DNA from: an uncultured bacterium
Lineage (GTDB): Bacteria > Verrucomicrobiota > Kiritimatiellia > CAIKKV01 > CAIYGI01
NCBI GenBank assembly: GCA_903925685.1
Contig: CAIYGI010000096.1
Coordinates: forward strand, 1-51,703
Direction: 5' to 3'
DNA: 51,703 bases
The notes under the pieces are model-generated. The model saw only the letters and a program-made list of their open reading frames with translations. It was not told where the DNA came from and did no database searches. Positions 37,344-46,213 of this stretch are shown in pieces. The position numbers were made by a program, and so were the translations under genes. How positions within the stretch are numbered: the stretch's first letter is position 1; the number at the start of each line of letters is the position of its first letter.

Positions 37344-38668
37344 GGCCGGTCTGTCTCCTGTTCGAAAAGCGTCTCCGGGTCCCAGGTGAAAAGGGTGCGG
37401 GCCAGCCGGAACTTGCCGGACTGTTCGGCTACGATGGCGCTTTCCCTCTGCGTCGTCAACCGCGCTGACGTTCCGTAGAGGGCGGCCAGCCGGGCGCTGG
37501 ATTCGTTCGAGACGGTGGCCTCGGCGCCGGGCTCGGCCACAAACAGGAAGCGGTAGTTCTCCCGGTCATGCTGCTCGATCCGATAGGCCAGCAACCCCTC
37601 GATATCTCCCAGCCTCCGGTCCACGGCGCCGAGCGTAACGGCGTCGCCGTCCGTCGTAAAGGTGAGATCGCGGGTCCGGCCTTCGATCGAGTCCAGCGTC
37701 AGGCCGGCGCGGCCGCACGGACAGGGGGCAGCGGCCAGCCGACCAAGGTCGCCGACATCGAAGCGCAGCAGGGAGACCCATGGATTTTGGAGGATTGTGG
37801 CCAGCATGCGCCCGATGGCCGGACCGCCATGCCGGGCGCAGAGCGGCTGCAGATCCACCCGGCAGTAATCCGCGTTGAGGTGGAAATGGCCGCGCTCGCA
37901 CTCGGTGAAGACATGCCCGGTTTCGGTCGAGCCGTAGGAACTCAAAATGGGCGTCAGCGGGAACAGCCGGCGGATTTGACGGTAGTGCAGGCGGGAGGGA
38001 AACTCGAAAGTCAGCGATATGAAGCGCGGCGCTTGAACCGTGATTCCCTTGTTCGCCGCATGGCGCGCCAGAATCGCGAGATAGGCCGGATCGGCTTCGA
38101 GCAGTTCCGGCGCAAAACGGTTCAATTCGTCGAGCATGCGCTCCATGTCGCCGCTCGTCCAATGCGTCGGATCGGGCTTTTGGTTCAGGAAGAGCAGCCG
38201 CCCCATGGTGCGCTCGGCCATGGATAGGTCGCCGATGTGACAGATATTGCCCGCGCAGAGCGGCGTGGCGAGAACGGCCTCGCGCTGCGAGCCATTGATC
38301 ACCCGGTCGAGTCCGGCGTGCAGCCGGGCCGCCGCATGCTCGGAGGCGTCCCACCAGGGCTGGTGCCAGACGATCGTCGCGCGGTCGTCGGAGGTGCCGC
38401 TGGTTGTGACCAGCTCGATGGCGCCGGATTCGATGCCGGTCTTGAAATCGCGCCCGCGCGGAATGAATCCTTTCGGCATGTGAACCCGGATGTCGCGCTT
38501 GGTCAGGATGGGCAGGGCCGCGTAGCGCCCGTCAATGTGACTCAGCGGCCCTGGATCGTGATTGCGCCAGCGCTGGTAAAAGGGGGCGTCGGCAAGGGCG
38601 GATTCAAGCGCGGCCACGCTGAGCGTACGGCTGGCGCCGGAGGCCGGCGTGATTGAGGACGCAGTCAT
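37340..38668 (-). CDS. PaaK/CapK-like adenylate-forming ligase
   Basis: The 442-aa protein resembles phenylacetate-CoA ligases and coenzyme F390 synthetases. It has TTSGTSDDRATIVWH at about 89-103 (P-loop-like motif), ILSSYGSTETGHVFTEC at about 239-255 (adenylate-binding motif), a CPCGR element and EGRTRDLTF near the C-terminal domain. These enzymes activate a carboxylic acid as an acyl-adenylate. It starts 6 nt after the preceding gene on the strand and its stop overlaps the desulfurase start (ATGA). Substrate unknown. Confidence 0.78.
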   Translation of the reverse strand: MTASSITPASGASRTLSVAALESALADAPFYQRWRNHDPGPLSHIDGRYAALPILTKRDIRVHMPKGFIPRGRDFKTGIESGAIELVTTSGTSDDRATIVWHQPWWDASEHAAARLHAGLDRVINGSQREAVLATPLCAGNICHIGDLSMAERTMGRLLFLNQKPDPTHWTSGDMERMLDELNRFAPELLEADPAYLAILARHAANKGITVQAPRFISLTFEFPSRLHYRQIRRLFPLTPILSSYGSTETGHVFTECERGHFHLNADYCRVDLQPLCARHGGPAIGRMLATILQNPWVSLLRFDVGDLGRLAAAPCPCGRAGLTLDSIEGRTRDLTFTTDGDAVTLGAVDRRLGDIEGLLAYRIEQHDRENYRFLFVAEPGAEATVSNESSARLAALYGTSARLTTQRESAIVAEQSGKFRLARTLFTWDPETLFEQETDRP

Positions 38669-38674
38669 CTTGGC

Positions 38675-39523
38675 TTACGGAGCGGGGGCCGGCGGCCTCC
38701 TGGTGGACGAAGGCCCACCGCCGGAGATGCCCCTGCCCCTGATGCTTGGAAGAATGGTGCGCAGGGAGGTGTTCGAGGTGATTTGATTGATGTAGGTCAC
38801 CATGGCGGCGGCGTCCTGCGCATTATGCCCCATGGCCACGGCCGCATCGTAGTATTCCCTGTTGCGTTCGCTTTCAAGCAATGGCACCAACGCCGTGACA
38901 TTGCTCCGCAAGGTGGAGGACACCTGCTGGCGCAAGTCGGACGGCAATCCGCTCTGCAGTTGCTGGCTCAAGGACGCCGTCTGATTCAGCAACGAGAGCA
39001 TCGTTTTGTACTCCTCCTGATCCGCCTGCGACATTTTCGAGGTGTCCCGATTCAAGAAGTAACTGTTGGCCTGACCCCAGGCGTCTTGCATGTTCTGTTG
39101 GGTCTCCTGGCGTCGTTGCTGGAATTCCGCATAGCGTTGGGGATCGTTGGTCCGCATATTCTCCAGCCAGTCCGAAGCCCGCTGGCGGTTTCGCCCGGAA
39201 TCGGCGGAGCGCGGGGCCGCCGTTACCTCCGCCGGCGGCGCGGCTTGCCCGTTCACGAAGTCTTGCGCTTCCTGTTCCCGACGTGGCGACTCGCGGTTGA
39301 CAACATTCCGCGGTGCATCCGGCATCTTTCGCGCGCTCTCCATGCGCGGGACGGCGGGTTCCTGCGCCGGGGACGCGGCGGCCATTTTTTCGAGCCGCAG
39401 CGCGGCCGCGCCATATTCCTGCTGAAAATAGACGGCCTGGCTCCTGTAATAAAGCGCCAGCGACGAGGTAGTCAGCAAAACGACGGCGCCTACTCCCGTC
39501 AACACGGCATATTTCATGCGCAT
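38675..39523 (-). CDS. Uncharacterised membrane-anchored coiled-coil protein
   Basis: The 282-aa product has an N-terminal transmembrane helix (about 5-26), a variable charged region, and a helical domain at about 110-255. The ends of that domain are marked by RASDWLENMRTNDPQRYAEFQQRRQE and by YDAAVAMGHNAQDAAAMVTYIN. The C-terminus is Gly/Pro/Arg-rich. ATG 39523 has AGGAG about 8 nt upstream. It is the first gene of the run leading into the ligase and desulfurase genes. I do not recognise a family; helix-rich periplasmic proteins of this type occur in PVC genomes. Confidence 0.6.
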   Translation of the reverse strand: MRMKYAVLTGVGAVVLLTTSSLALYYRSQAVYFQQEYGAAALRLEKMAAASPAQEPAVPRMESARKMPDAPRNVVNRESPRREQEAQDFVNGQAAPPAEVTAAPRSADSGRNRQRASDWLENMRTNDPQRYAEFQQRRQETQQNMQDAWGQANSYFLNRDTSKMSQADQEEYKTMLSLLNQTASLSQQLQSGLPSDLRQQVSSTLRSNVTALVPLLESERNREYYDAAVAMGHNAQDAAAMVTYINQITSNTSLRTILPSIRGRGISGGGPSSTRRPPAPAP

Positions 39524-39774
39524 ACGCGGATCTCCTGATTTTTAAGCGATATTATCCTTAGTATGCGACGTTCCTCACGCGTTCTTTATTGTGCCTCGCA
39601 CTCTGGAGATCGACGGTTTTTCCACGAAAACACCCTGAATTCGTTCCGCCAGTATCATGCAACTTCCATCACCCGCCGTCAATCTCGGAACCCTGAAAGA
39701 GCTGGACAAAGCTCAGCGTGAGGGCGTATAGGACGCAGAAGAACGGTCGTTTCGTTGACGGGGGGAATTGCCCA

Positions 39775-41748
39775 ATGCGTACTAGACTGATCTGCGGCTG
39801 CGCGCTGTTGCTGGCATTGTTGGCTGGCGCACAAGCGCGCGCCTCGGAAGGCTTCGAAGAGCTGGTCGCCCAGGTGCGATCGGGCACAAACGATGCCGCC
39901 CTCGCGGCATACATCGCCGCCTCGCCGGTAGCCTACGATCTGACGGTTGATGAAATCCTCTTCCTGAGCGACCTCGGAGTATCGTCCGAGACGATCGCAG
40001 CCGCGATCGACCACGGCAAGAAACTGTCCGCGGCGGCGCCGTCCGTTCCGCCGCCCGCCGATACGCCGGTTCCACCGACGTCCGTCCCGCCGACCGAAGA
40101 TACGCCTGTTCCACCGCCGCCGCCCGAGGAAACACCCTTCGTCGATCTCTCCGGCGGACAGGCCACGGTGCCGCCGGCCACGGCGGTGGTGCAGGCGCCG
40201 GTTTATGCCGCGCCGACGGCTGCCCTGCCGCCGCCCGAGTCCACCGATGTCTCGTACTTCTACCAGAGCATGGCGCCCTACGGAAGCTGGCTGAACCTCG
40301 AGGACGGCTGGTACTGGCAACCGACAGTCATGGTTGTCAACCGGGAATGGCGCCCCTACTGCGAACGCGGCCACTGGGTCTACACAGACTGCGGCTGGTT
40401 GTGGCAGTCGGATTATTCCTGGGGCTGGGCGCCCTTCCACTATGGACGCTGGCGGCATCACGCGCGCTATGGATGGGTCTGGATGCCGGATACGGTCTGG
40501 GGTCCGGCCTGGGTGGTCTGGCGCGGCGGCGAAGCGGCGGTCGGCTGGGCACCCTTGCCGCCGGGCGCCGTGTTCGAACCAGGCGGCGGGTTCTCCTTCC
40601 ACGACCGGCACGCCCAGGCCGGATTCGCCTTCGAACTGGACGAGGGTGCCTTCACCTTCGTCGAGTCCGCCCATTTCTGCGAGCCGGCCCTGTCCCGGCA
40701 CCGCCTGCAGCGCGAAGAGGCACTGCGCGTATACAACAACACCACGATCATCCAGGACAGTTACACCTTCAACGACCGCCGCATTTTCAACCACGGCCCG
40801 CCTGTCGGCAGGATCGCAGGCGCAACGCACCGCAAAATCAGTCCGATTCGCATTCTCGACCAGCCGGCCCCGTCCGGCCGTCCATCGCGGACGGGCGTCG
40901 CCGCCGGGGAGACGATTAACGTATTTCGCCCGCATGTGTCGCCCACGACGCACGAAATGCCGGACGCCATTGCGGTCCGGGCTCGCGCACAGTCTGCTGC
41001 CGCACGTCACGTCGGCAGCGCCGTCCGCGATAGCCGTCCCGTGGCGGGCGCGCCGCAACCCGCGCTGCTGGACTACGGCAATGGATCGAACACGCGCACT
41101 TTCAGCGAACGCGGCCTCTCCAGCCGCGCTGCGGCGGGCGCGACGATAGTCCGCACGCCCGTGCCGTCGGCCATGGGCTCCGAGGCGGCCGCCGGGCGCA
41201 ACCACGCCGACCTGGAACAACAGGCGCATGCGGTCGCAGCGGCCGCACGCCAGCGTCAGGCGGAGGAAGTCGCGGCGCGACAGCAGCAGCAACAGGAGCT
41301 CCAGCGGCGCATGCAGGACACGGCGCGGCAACAGGAATTACAGCGGCGCACCCAGGACACCCAGCGCCAGCAGGAGACGCAAAGGCAGGCGCAGGATGCG
41401 ATGCGCCAGCAGCAACAGGAGTTGCAGCGGCGCATGCAGGACGCGGCGCGGCAGCAGGATGTACAGCGTCGTGTCCAGGAATCGCAGCGCCAGCAGGAGG
41501 CGCAACGGCAGGCGCTCCAGTCGCAACGCCAGGCGGAGGAGGCAGTCGCGCGGCGGCAGGAAGTCGTGGTTCGCCAGCAGGAGGCGCAGCGTCGCGCCCC
41601 GGACACTGTTGTCCGTGAGCGGGCGCAGCGTCCGGCGCAATCGCCGTCGGCGAACGCCATTCAGGACTACGGTAACGGACAACTGACGGGCGCCGCCAGC
41701 GCGCGCGGCGCGTCAAGCCGCGACGGAGCGAGCCGCGGCGGCAGATAA
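39775..41748 (+). CDS. Exported DUF6600-type protein with a Gln/Arg-rich coiled-coil tail
   Basis: The 657-aa protein has a signal peptide (about 1-23), a Pro-rich region, and a central DUF6600 domain at about 160-270. Typical segments there are FYQSMAPYGSWLNL, GWYWQP, WRPYCERGHWVYTDCGW and YSWGWAPFHYGRW, whose Trp/Tyr spacing suggests a beta-structure. The last third is an internally repeated stretch of QQQQELQRRMQDTARQQ-type units (DNA 41270-41560), probably a long coiled coil. ATG 39775 has a G-rich site upstream. It is followed 20 nt later by a DUF2950 gene; secreted proteins of these kinds are often neighbours. Function unknown. Confidence 0.75.
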   Translation: MRTRLICGCALLLALLAGAQARASEGFEELVAQVRSGTNDAALAAYIAASPVAYDLTVDEILFLSDLGVSSETIAAAIDHGKKLSAAAPSVPPPADTPVPPTSVPPTEDTPVPPPPPEETPFVDLSGGQATVPPATAVVQAPVYAAPTAALPPPESTDVSYFYQSMAPYGSWLNLEDGWYWQPTVMVVNREWRPYCERGHWVYTDCGWLWQSDYSWGWAPFHYGRWRHHARYGWVWMPDTVWGPAWVVWRGGEAAVGWAPLPPGAVFEPGGGFSFHDRHAQAGFAFELDEGAFTFVESAHFCEPALSRHRLQREEALRVYNNTTIIQDSYTFNDRRIFNHGPPVGRIAGATHRKISPIRILDQPAPSGRPSRTGVAAGETINVFRPHVSPTTHEMPDAIAVRARAQSAAARHVGSAVRDSRPVAGAPQPALLDYGNGSNTRTFSERGLSSRAAAGATIVRTPVPSAMGSEAAAGRNHADLEQQAHAVAAAARQRQAEEVAARQQQQQELQRRMQDTARQQELQRRTQDTQRQQETQRQAQDAMRQQQQELQRRMQDAARQQDVQRRVQESQRQQEAQRQALQSQRQAEEAVARRQEVVVRQQEAQRRAPDTVVRERAQRPAQSPSANAIQDYGNGQLTGAASARGASSRDGASRGGR

Positions 41749-41768
41749 AAAGTGGAAGGGGAAAGATC

Positions 41769-42734
41769 ATGCGAACAAGATTGAAGATCGCCCGCTTGGG
41801 GCGGAATTTTGCGATGGCTGGCTTTGCTCTGGTACTGGCGGGCCAGTCATGGGCGGCGGCCGATGCGACCAACTCGCAGAGCCTGTTCGAGTCGCCCGAT
41901 CAGGCCGTAACGGCCCTGCGCGAGGCGGCGCGCAATCATGACACCAACGCGCTGGATCTGATTTTCGGACCGGGCGCGAGCGAGACCGCCAATCCCGACG
42001 CCGTGCAGCGGGCGCGCGGACTGGAAATTTTCGCCCGCCACCTGGCCGAGTTCTCGGAGGTCTCCACCCAGTCGAACGGCACGGCGATCCTGCGCCTGGG
42101 CAAAGAACACTGGCCCTTCCCCATCCCGCTGGTCAAGCAAGGCGACCGCTGGTTCTTCGACGCTCTGGCGGGCAAGGACGAGATCCTCAACCGTCGCATC
42201 GGGAAAAACGAATTGAGCGCGATCGAAATCTGCACGGCCTACGTCCAGGCTCAACGCGAGTACTCCCTCAAGGACCGCGCGGGATTCGGGACCATGGAAT
42301 ATGCCCGGCACATCCGGAGCCGGGCGGGAAAGAAAGACGGACTCTACTGGGAGGCCCGGCCCGATGAAGAGCAGAGCCCCTTCGGCCCCCTGGTGACCCG
42401 CGCGCTGGAAGACGGCTATGTCTTCAAGGAAAAAGTTCCGGACGCCCCAAAGGTGCGCGAACCGTTTCACGGCTATTTCTTCCGCATCCTGAAAAAGCAG
42501 GGACCGCAGGCGCCGGGCGGCGCCTGCGATTACGTCATCAACGGCCGCATGCTGGCCGGCTTCGCGCTCGTCGCCTATCCGGCCCAGTGGGGCAACACCG
42601 GCATCATGACATTCATCGTCAACCAGCGCGGCAAGGTCTATCAGAAGAACCTCGGCGCCGAGACCGAAAAGCTGGCCCGCGCCATGACCGCCTACGAACC
42701 CGATCCCTCCTGGACCGCCGCAAACGGCGATTGA
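41769..42734 (+). CDS. DUF2950 family exported protein
   Basis: The 321-aa product has a signal peptide (about 1-32) and the full DUF2950 pattern: FESPDQAVTALREAARNHDT, GKEHWPFPIPLVKQGDRWFFD, GKDEILNRRIGKNELSAI, REPFHGYFFRILKKQGPQAPG and the ending GNTGIMTFIVNQRGKVYQKNLG. The family is widespread in Gram-negative bacteria, is predicted to be periplasmic and has no established function. ATG 41769 has GGAAGGGG upstream. It follows the DUF6600 gene closely and the two probably form an operon. Confidence 0.88.
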   Translation: MRTRLKIARLGRNFAMAGFALVLAGQSWAAADATNSQSLFESPDQAVTALREAARNHDTNALDLIFGPGASETANPDAVQRARGLEIFARHLAEFSEVSTQSNGTAILRLGKEHWPFPIPLVKQGDRWFFDALAGKDEILNRRIGKNELSAIEICTAYVQAQREYSLKDRAGFGTMEYARHIRSRAGKKDGLYWEARPDEEQSPFGPLVTRALEDGYVFKEKVPDAPKVREPFHGYFFRILKKQGPQAPGGACDYVINGRMLAGFALVAYPAQWGNTGIMTFIVNQRGKVYQKNLGAETEKLARAMTAYEPDPSWTAANGD

Positions 42735-42760
42735 GCGCGAAGACAGCAAACTGCCACGCC

Positions 42761-42796
42761 CGCTTCTACCGCATCCACCCGCCCTTTGCGCCGTGA
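42761..42796 (+). pseudogene. Orphan 3' end of an FYRI-tailed secreted protein gene
   Basis: These 36 nt encode RFYRIHPPFAP and a stop, and match the last 36 nt of the leucine-rich-repeat gene (45793-45828) at 30 of 36 positions. Nothing upstream in the same frame is recognisable. It appears to be the leftover terminus of a deleted paralogue, now lying between the DUF2950 gene and the DMT transporter. The antisense strand is used as the C-terminus of the transporter. Confidence 0.6.
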
Positions 42797-43821
42797 TGGC
42801 GATGATGCAGGTCTGGCCAATGATGGTGCGAATGGACGACGGGCATGTGCTCGTGGACGTGGGCGTGTGCCACGCCCATCGCCCGGTCGTCGTGAGAATG
42901 CTTGTGATGCCCGTCGTCGTGCCGATGCTCATGCTCGTGCCCCACACGCTCGTGTTCGTGGGCGTGGGCGTGCCGATCCAGGAAGATTACGGCAATCGAT
43001 CCGGCCAGGACGATCGCGGCGATGGACTGAAGCACGCTCAGTCCTTCTCCGAGCCATAGGATCGACCCCAACACGCCGAAGAACGGGGCTGCGGCGAAAA
43101 TCATCTGTGTACGTGTGGCGCCCAGCCCGTGCGAGGCCCGGATGTACAGGACGATGCTGGCCCCATATGACAACCCGCCCAGCAGAATCGCCCACGCCCA
43201 GTCGGCACCGACCTGCCAATCGAACAACGTCAGGCCGATAACCAGGTTCGTCGCACCGGCGACCAGGCCCTTCCAGAAGGTGCTGTCCTCGGGGCTGATG
43301 CCGTCGATGACGGCGGTGAAATTGTTGTCCAGCCCCCACGCCAGGCCAGCCCCCGCCACGCAGACCAGTCCGAGCCATCCCGCCCAGCCTTGACCGTAGT
43401 TCAACAGCAACCCGGCAACCACCACGCCCGCATTGCCGAGCCAAGTCCACCAGCCCAGATGCTCGCGGAACAGAAGTACCGCGAGCACGGCTGTCGCGAC
43501 AGCCTCCAAATTCAGCCACATCGAGACCGAAGCCGCCAGGGTGTGCTTCAGCCCGACCAACAGCAGTACCGGTCCAATCATGCCGCCGAACAGAATGGCG
43601 CCGAGCAGGTTGCGGAAGTTCCGCCCGTCACGCGGGAAGACCATCTTGCCAGACAGGCGGCGGCGCAACACAAAAGGCAGCAGACACACGGCCGCTCCGA
43701 GGTAGAGCAGTCCGGCGAGTTGATTGGTCTGCAACCTATTCAACAGCGTCTTGCTGAACGGCGTGGCAATGCCGAACAGCAGCGCCGACATCAATGCCTG
43801 GAAGAAAAGCCGGTTTTTCAT
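42766..43821 (-). CDS. DMT/EamA family transporter with a His-rich C-terminal tail
   Basis: The 351-aa protein contains two EamA repeats with about ten transmembrane helices (residues about 1-290), for example FGIATPFSKTLLNRLQTNQLAGLLYLGAA and VLGSILWLGEGLSVLQSIAAIVLAGSIAV. A cytoplasmic or periplasmic tail of about 60 residues carries over 20 His residues interleaved with Asp and Glu, which should bind divalent metals such as Zn, Ni or Co. Metal export or metal-controlled drug/metabolite export is plausible. ATG 43821 has AGGAGG upstream. The last codons (GAKGGWMR) are antisense to the FYRI remnant. Confidence 0.82.
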   Translation of the reverse strand: MKNRLFFQALMSALLFGIATPFSKTLLNRLQTNQLAGLLYLGAAVCLLPFVLRRRLSGKMVFPRDGRNFRNLLGAILFGGMIGPVLLLVGLKHTLAASVSMWLNLEAVATAVLAVLLFREHLGWWTWLGNAGVVVAGLLLNYGQGWAGWLGLVCVAGAGLAWGLDNNFTAVIDGISPEDSTFWKGLVAGATNLVIGLTLFDWQVGADWAWAILLGGLSYGASIVLYIRASHGLGATRTQMIFAAAPFFGVLGSILWLGEGLSVLQSIAAIVLAGSIAVIFLDRHAHAHEHERVGHEHEHRHDDGHHKHSHDDRAMGVAHAHVHEHMPVVHSHHHWPDLHHRHHGAKGGWMR

Positions 43822-43918
43822 CGTCCTCCTTGCCCGGCGCCAAGGATACAACCGTCCGATGCCGGATGCACTCCCTGAAGTCGACCGTCTTATTGATCAC
43901 GACTTCCAACGGCGCCTG

Positions 43919-43946
43919 TTGCATCCTCCGAAAATTGGCGTAAGAT
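43919..43946 (+). promoter_or_regulatory. Candidate promoter for the zinc-ribbon gene
   Basis: TTGCAT (43919-43924), a 16-bp spacer and TAAGAT (43941-43946) lie about 32 nt before ATG 43978, which also has a GGGGAGG ribosome site. Confidence 0.45.
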
Positions 43947-43977
43947 GATGGCGTAACTTCTCTGGGGAGGACTGCCA

Positions 43978-44259
43978 ATGGCTGACATGCTGTTCAAGTG
44001 CCCGCATTGTGCGCGACACCTAGTCGTTGAAGATTCCGCTGCCGGCGAGACGCTTGAATGCCTTGCCTGCAGGCAGCCTGTCCTGGTGCCGAAATCGGCA
44101 AATGCCTTCAAGTGCCCGTCCTGCGCCTACGACTTGTCAGCCCCGACGAAAGTTGCGGGTAAGTTCTTCCATTGCCCCAACTGCGGCAGTTCGTTGATCG
44201 TGCCCGCAACTCCCACAATGAGGCTGCCGGTCAACTCGTTCGGCGACTGGGCGCGTTAA
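43978..44259 (+). CDS. Small double zinc-ribbon protein
   Basis: The 93-aa protein consists of two four-Cys zinc ribbons. The first has FKCPHCARHLVVEDS, then LECLACRQPVLVP (about 6-38); the second has FKCPSCAYDLSAP, then FHCPNCGSSLIVP (about 44-76). It has no membrane segment. The ribbon type is the same as that at the N-terminus of the membrane protein at 27716-28786. It may bind nucleic acid or a protein partner; no function is known. It starts with a GGGGAGG ribosome site and precedes the leucine-rich-repeat gene. Confidence 0.7.
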   Translation: MADMLFKCPHCARHLVVEDSAAGETLECLACRQPVLVPKSANAFKCPSCAYDLSAPTKVAGKFFHCPNCGSSLIVPATPTMRLPVNSFGDWAR

Positions 44260-44322
44260 CATGGCAAGGCCTATGATCGCCCTCTGCTTTGGCTGGACTT
44301 GATACGTGAAAAGCGGGCAGCG

Positions 44323-45828
44323 ATGAAAGTGCTGGTTCGACTGGGACTGATTCTGGCATCGTCGGTGATATTGTCGGCATTGCCCGCCCTCGTGCAGGCC
44401 GAAGATTATTCCTACACGACCAATGACGACAACACGATCAACATCACGGGCTACAACGGCCCCGGCGGTGCGCTTTCCATCACCAATATGCTCAACGACC
44501 TGCCGGTCACTAGCCTCGGGGAAGGGGCCTTCTACGACTGCGCCAGCCTGACCAGCGTTACGATCGGCGACGGCGTAACCAATATCGGGGCCTCGGCCTT
44601 TTACTTCTGCATCGGACTGACAAACGTAGCGATCCCCGCCAACGTTACCGCCATTGGAGAAGGTGCGTTCGCATCGTGCCCCAGCCTGACTGCAATAATG
44701 GTCAATGAATCGAATGCGGTCTTCAGCAGTTTGGATGGGGTATTATTCAACCAAAACCAGACCACGCTGATCAGATGTCCGGAAGGCAGGGCGGGAAGTT
44801 ACGCCATTCCCAACGGCGCAACCGGCATCCTGGCCTTTGCGTTCTCGGATTGCGCCATCCTGACCAACCTAACGATTCCCGCCAGCGCCACCGGCATCGG
44901 GGACGGGGAGTTCTCGTCGTGCCGCGGCCTGACCGCCATCATGGTCAATGAGTCCAATTCGGTCTTCAGTAGTCTGGACGGGGTATTGTTCAACAAGAGC
45001 CGGACCACGCTAATTCGATATCCGGCTGGCAAAACGGGACGTTACATCATCCCCGGCGGCGTCGCCAGCATCGGGCAAGAATCTTTCGTTATCTGCACCA
45101 ACCTGACCGGCATTACGATCCCCGCCAGCGTAAGCAGCATAGGACAACAGGCCTTCTATAGCTGCTCAAGTCTGACCAACATTGCGATCCCCAACAACGT
45201 CAACAGCATCGGGGACAGGGCCTTCGTGTGGTGCATCGGTCTGACCAGCCTCACGTTCGGCAACAGCCTCACCTCCATCGGAAACGGGGCGTTCATGTGG
45301 TGCGTCAGCCTGACCAGCGTCGAGCTCCCCAACAGCCTGGTCAACCTCGGAAGCGGGGCGTTCGAAAACTGCTTAAGCCTGGTCAGCCTCACATTTGGCG
45401 ACGGCGTCACCAACATCGGGAGTCAGGCGTTCTATTACTGTCCCAACCTGACGGAAGCCTACTTCGAAGGCAATGCCCCCGGCCTCGGCGCCCCGGATGT
45501 GTTCGCCTATACACCCGATGTAATCGTCTACTACCTGCCGGGAACGACCAACTGGGTCTCATCGTTCGCCGGCCGTCCGACCATGCTATGGAACCCGCAC
45601 ATGCAAAACGACGCCACTTTCGGTGTGCAGGCGAACCAGTTCGGGTTCACCATCGCCGGGACGAGCAACCTGACAGTCGTCGCGGAATCCTGCACGAACC
45701 TGCTGAATCCCGTCTGGTTCCCTGTAGGAACCAACACGCTGGCTGGCGGCTCGTCCTATTTCGGAGATCCGCTGTGGACGAACTATCCCGTCCGTTTCTA
45801 CCGCATCCATTCGCCGTTCGCACCGTGA
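44323..45828 (+). CDS. Secreted BspA-like leucine-rich-repeat protein
   Basis: The 501-aa protein has a signal peptide (about 1-27, ending VQAED) and about 12 LRR_5/BspA repeats of 23-25 residues, such as AFYDCASLTSVTIGDGVTNIG and SFVICTNLTGITIPASVSSIG. Two copies of a longer insert (AIMVNESNAVFSSLDGVLFN and AIMVNESNSVFSSLDGVLFN) reveal an internal duplication. The C-terminal 90 residues form a separate domain ending in FYRIHSPFAP, a tail also found as an orphan remnant at 42761. BspA-like proteins bind host or surface molecules; the target here is unknown. Confidence 0.82.
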   Translation: MKVLVRLGLILASSVILSALPALVQAEDYSYTTNDDNTINITGYNGPGGALSITNMLNDLPVTSLGEGAFYDCASLTSVTIGDGVTNIGASAFYFCIGLTNVAIPANVTAIGEGAFASCPSLTAIMVNESNAVFSSLDGVLFNQNQTTLIRCPEGRAGSYAIPNGATGILAFAFSDCAILTNLTIPASATGIGDGEFSSCRGLTAIMVNESNSVFSSLDGVLFNKSRTTLIRYPAGKTGRYIIPGGVASIGQESFVICTNLTGITIPASVSSIGQQAFYSCSSLTNIAIPNNVNSIGDRAFVWCIGLTSLTFGNSLTSIGNGAFMWCVSLTSVELPNSLVNLGSGAFENCLSLVSLTFGDGVTNIGSQAFYYCPNLTEAYFEGNAPGLGAPDVFAYTPDVIVYYLPGTTNWVSSFAGRPTMLWNPHMQNDATFGVQANQFGFTIAGTSNLTVVAESCTNLLNPVWFPVGTNTLAGGSSYFGDPLWTNYPVRFYRIHSPFAP

Positions 45829-45868
45829 TCTGCCATCCGCTTTCGCCGTTGGTCGGCGACCTGTCTTG

Positions 45869-46213
45869 TCAACTCTGCTTCCTGGTGCCTCGCAAGGCCA
45901 GCACGGCGACCAGCGAGAGGACGCCCCAGACCACGTGTTCCAGCAAGTTCAGCCAGGTGAGAAGACCGCCCATCGTGAGACGGCCCTGCTCGACAAGGGT
46001 GAAAGGAAAGATGCTGACTCGCTGTCCAAGGATCAACCGGTCTACGCCCGTCTGAAGCCAGAGGGCAAGCGGCAAAGCCACGAGCGGCAACAGCACCAGC
46101 GGCAGACCAAGCCAGAGTAGGCCCGCATCCCCTGTCCTGCGGTACTTCCGAACCAGCAGCACGGCCACCGCGGAGTAAAGGACGAACGTGGTCGCAACCA
46201 GAACGACAATCAT
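45869..46213 (-). CDS. Small three-helix membrane protein
   Basis: This 114-aa protein has hydrophobic segments at about 2-20, 32-52 and 85-107 and a short basic tail. ATG 46213 has GGAGG about 8 nt upstream and overlaps the stop of the preceding frame (ATGA at 46210-46213). I do not recognise the family. It is the last gene of the minus-strand run that contains the eroded restriction island, converging on the leucine-rich-repeat gene. Confidence 0.55.
   Translation of the reverse strand: MIVVLVATTFVLYSAVAVLLVRKYRRTGDAGLLWLGLPLVLLPLVALPLALWLQTGVDRLILGQRVSIFPFTLVEQGRLTMGGLLTWLNLLEHVVWGVLSLVAVLALRGTRKQS

Noticed and set aside
34747-37478. Long plus-strand frames opposite the FHA and desulfurase genes
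   Set aside because: No domains or start signals; they mirror the third-position GC of the real genes.
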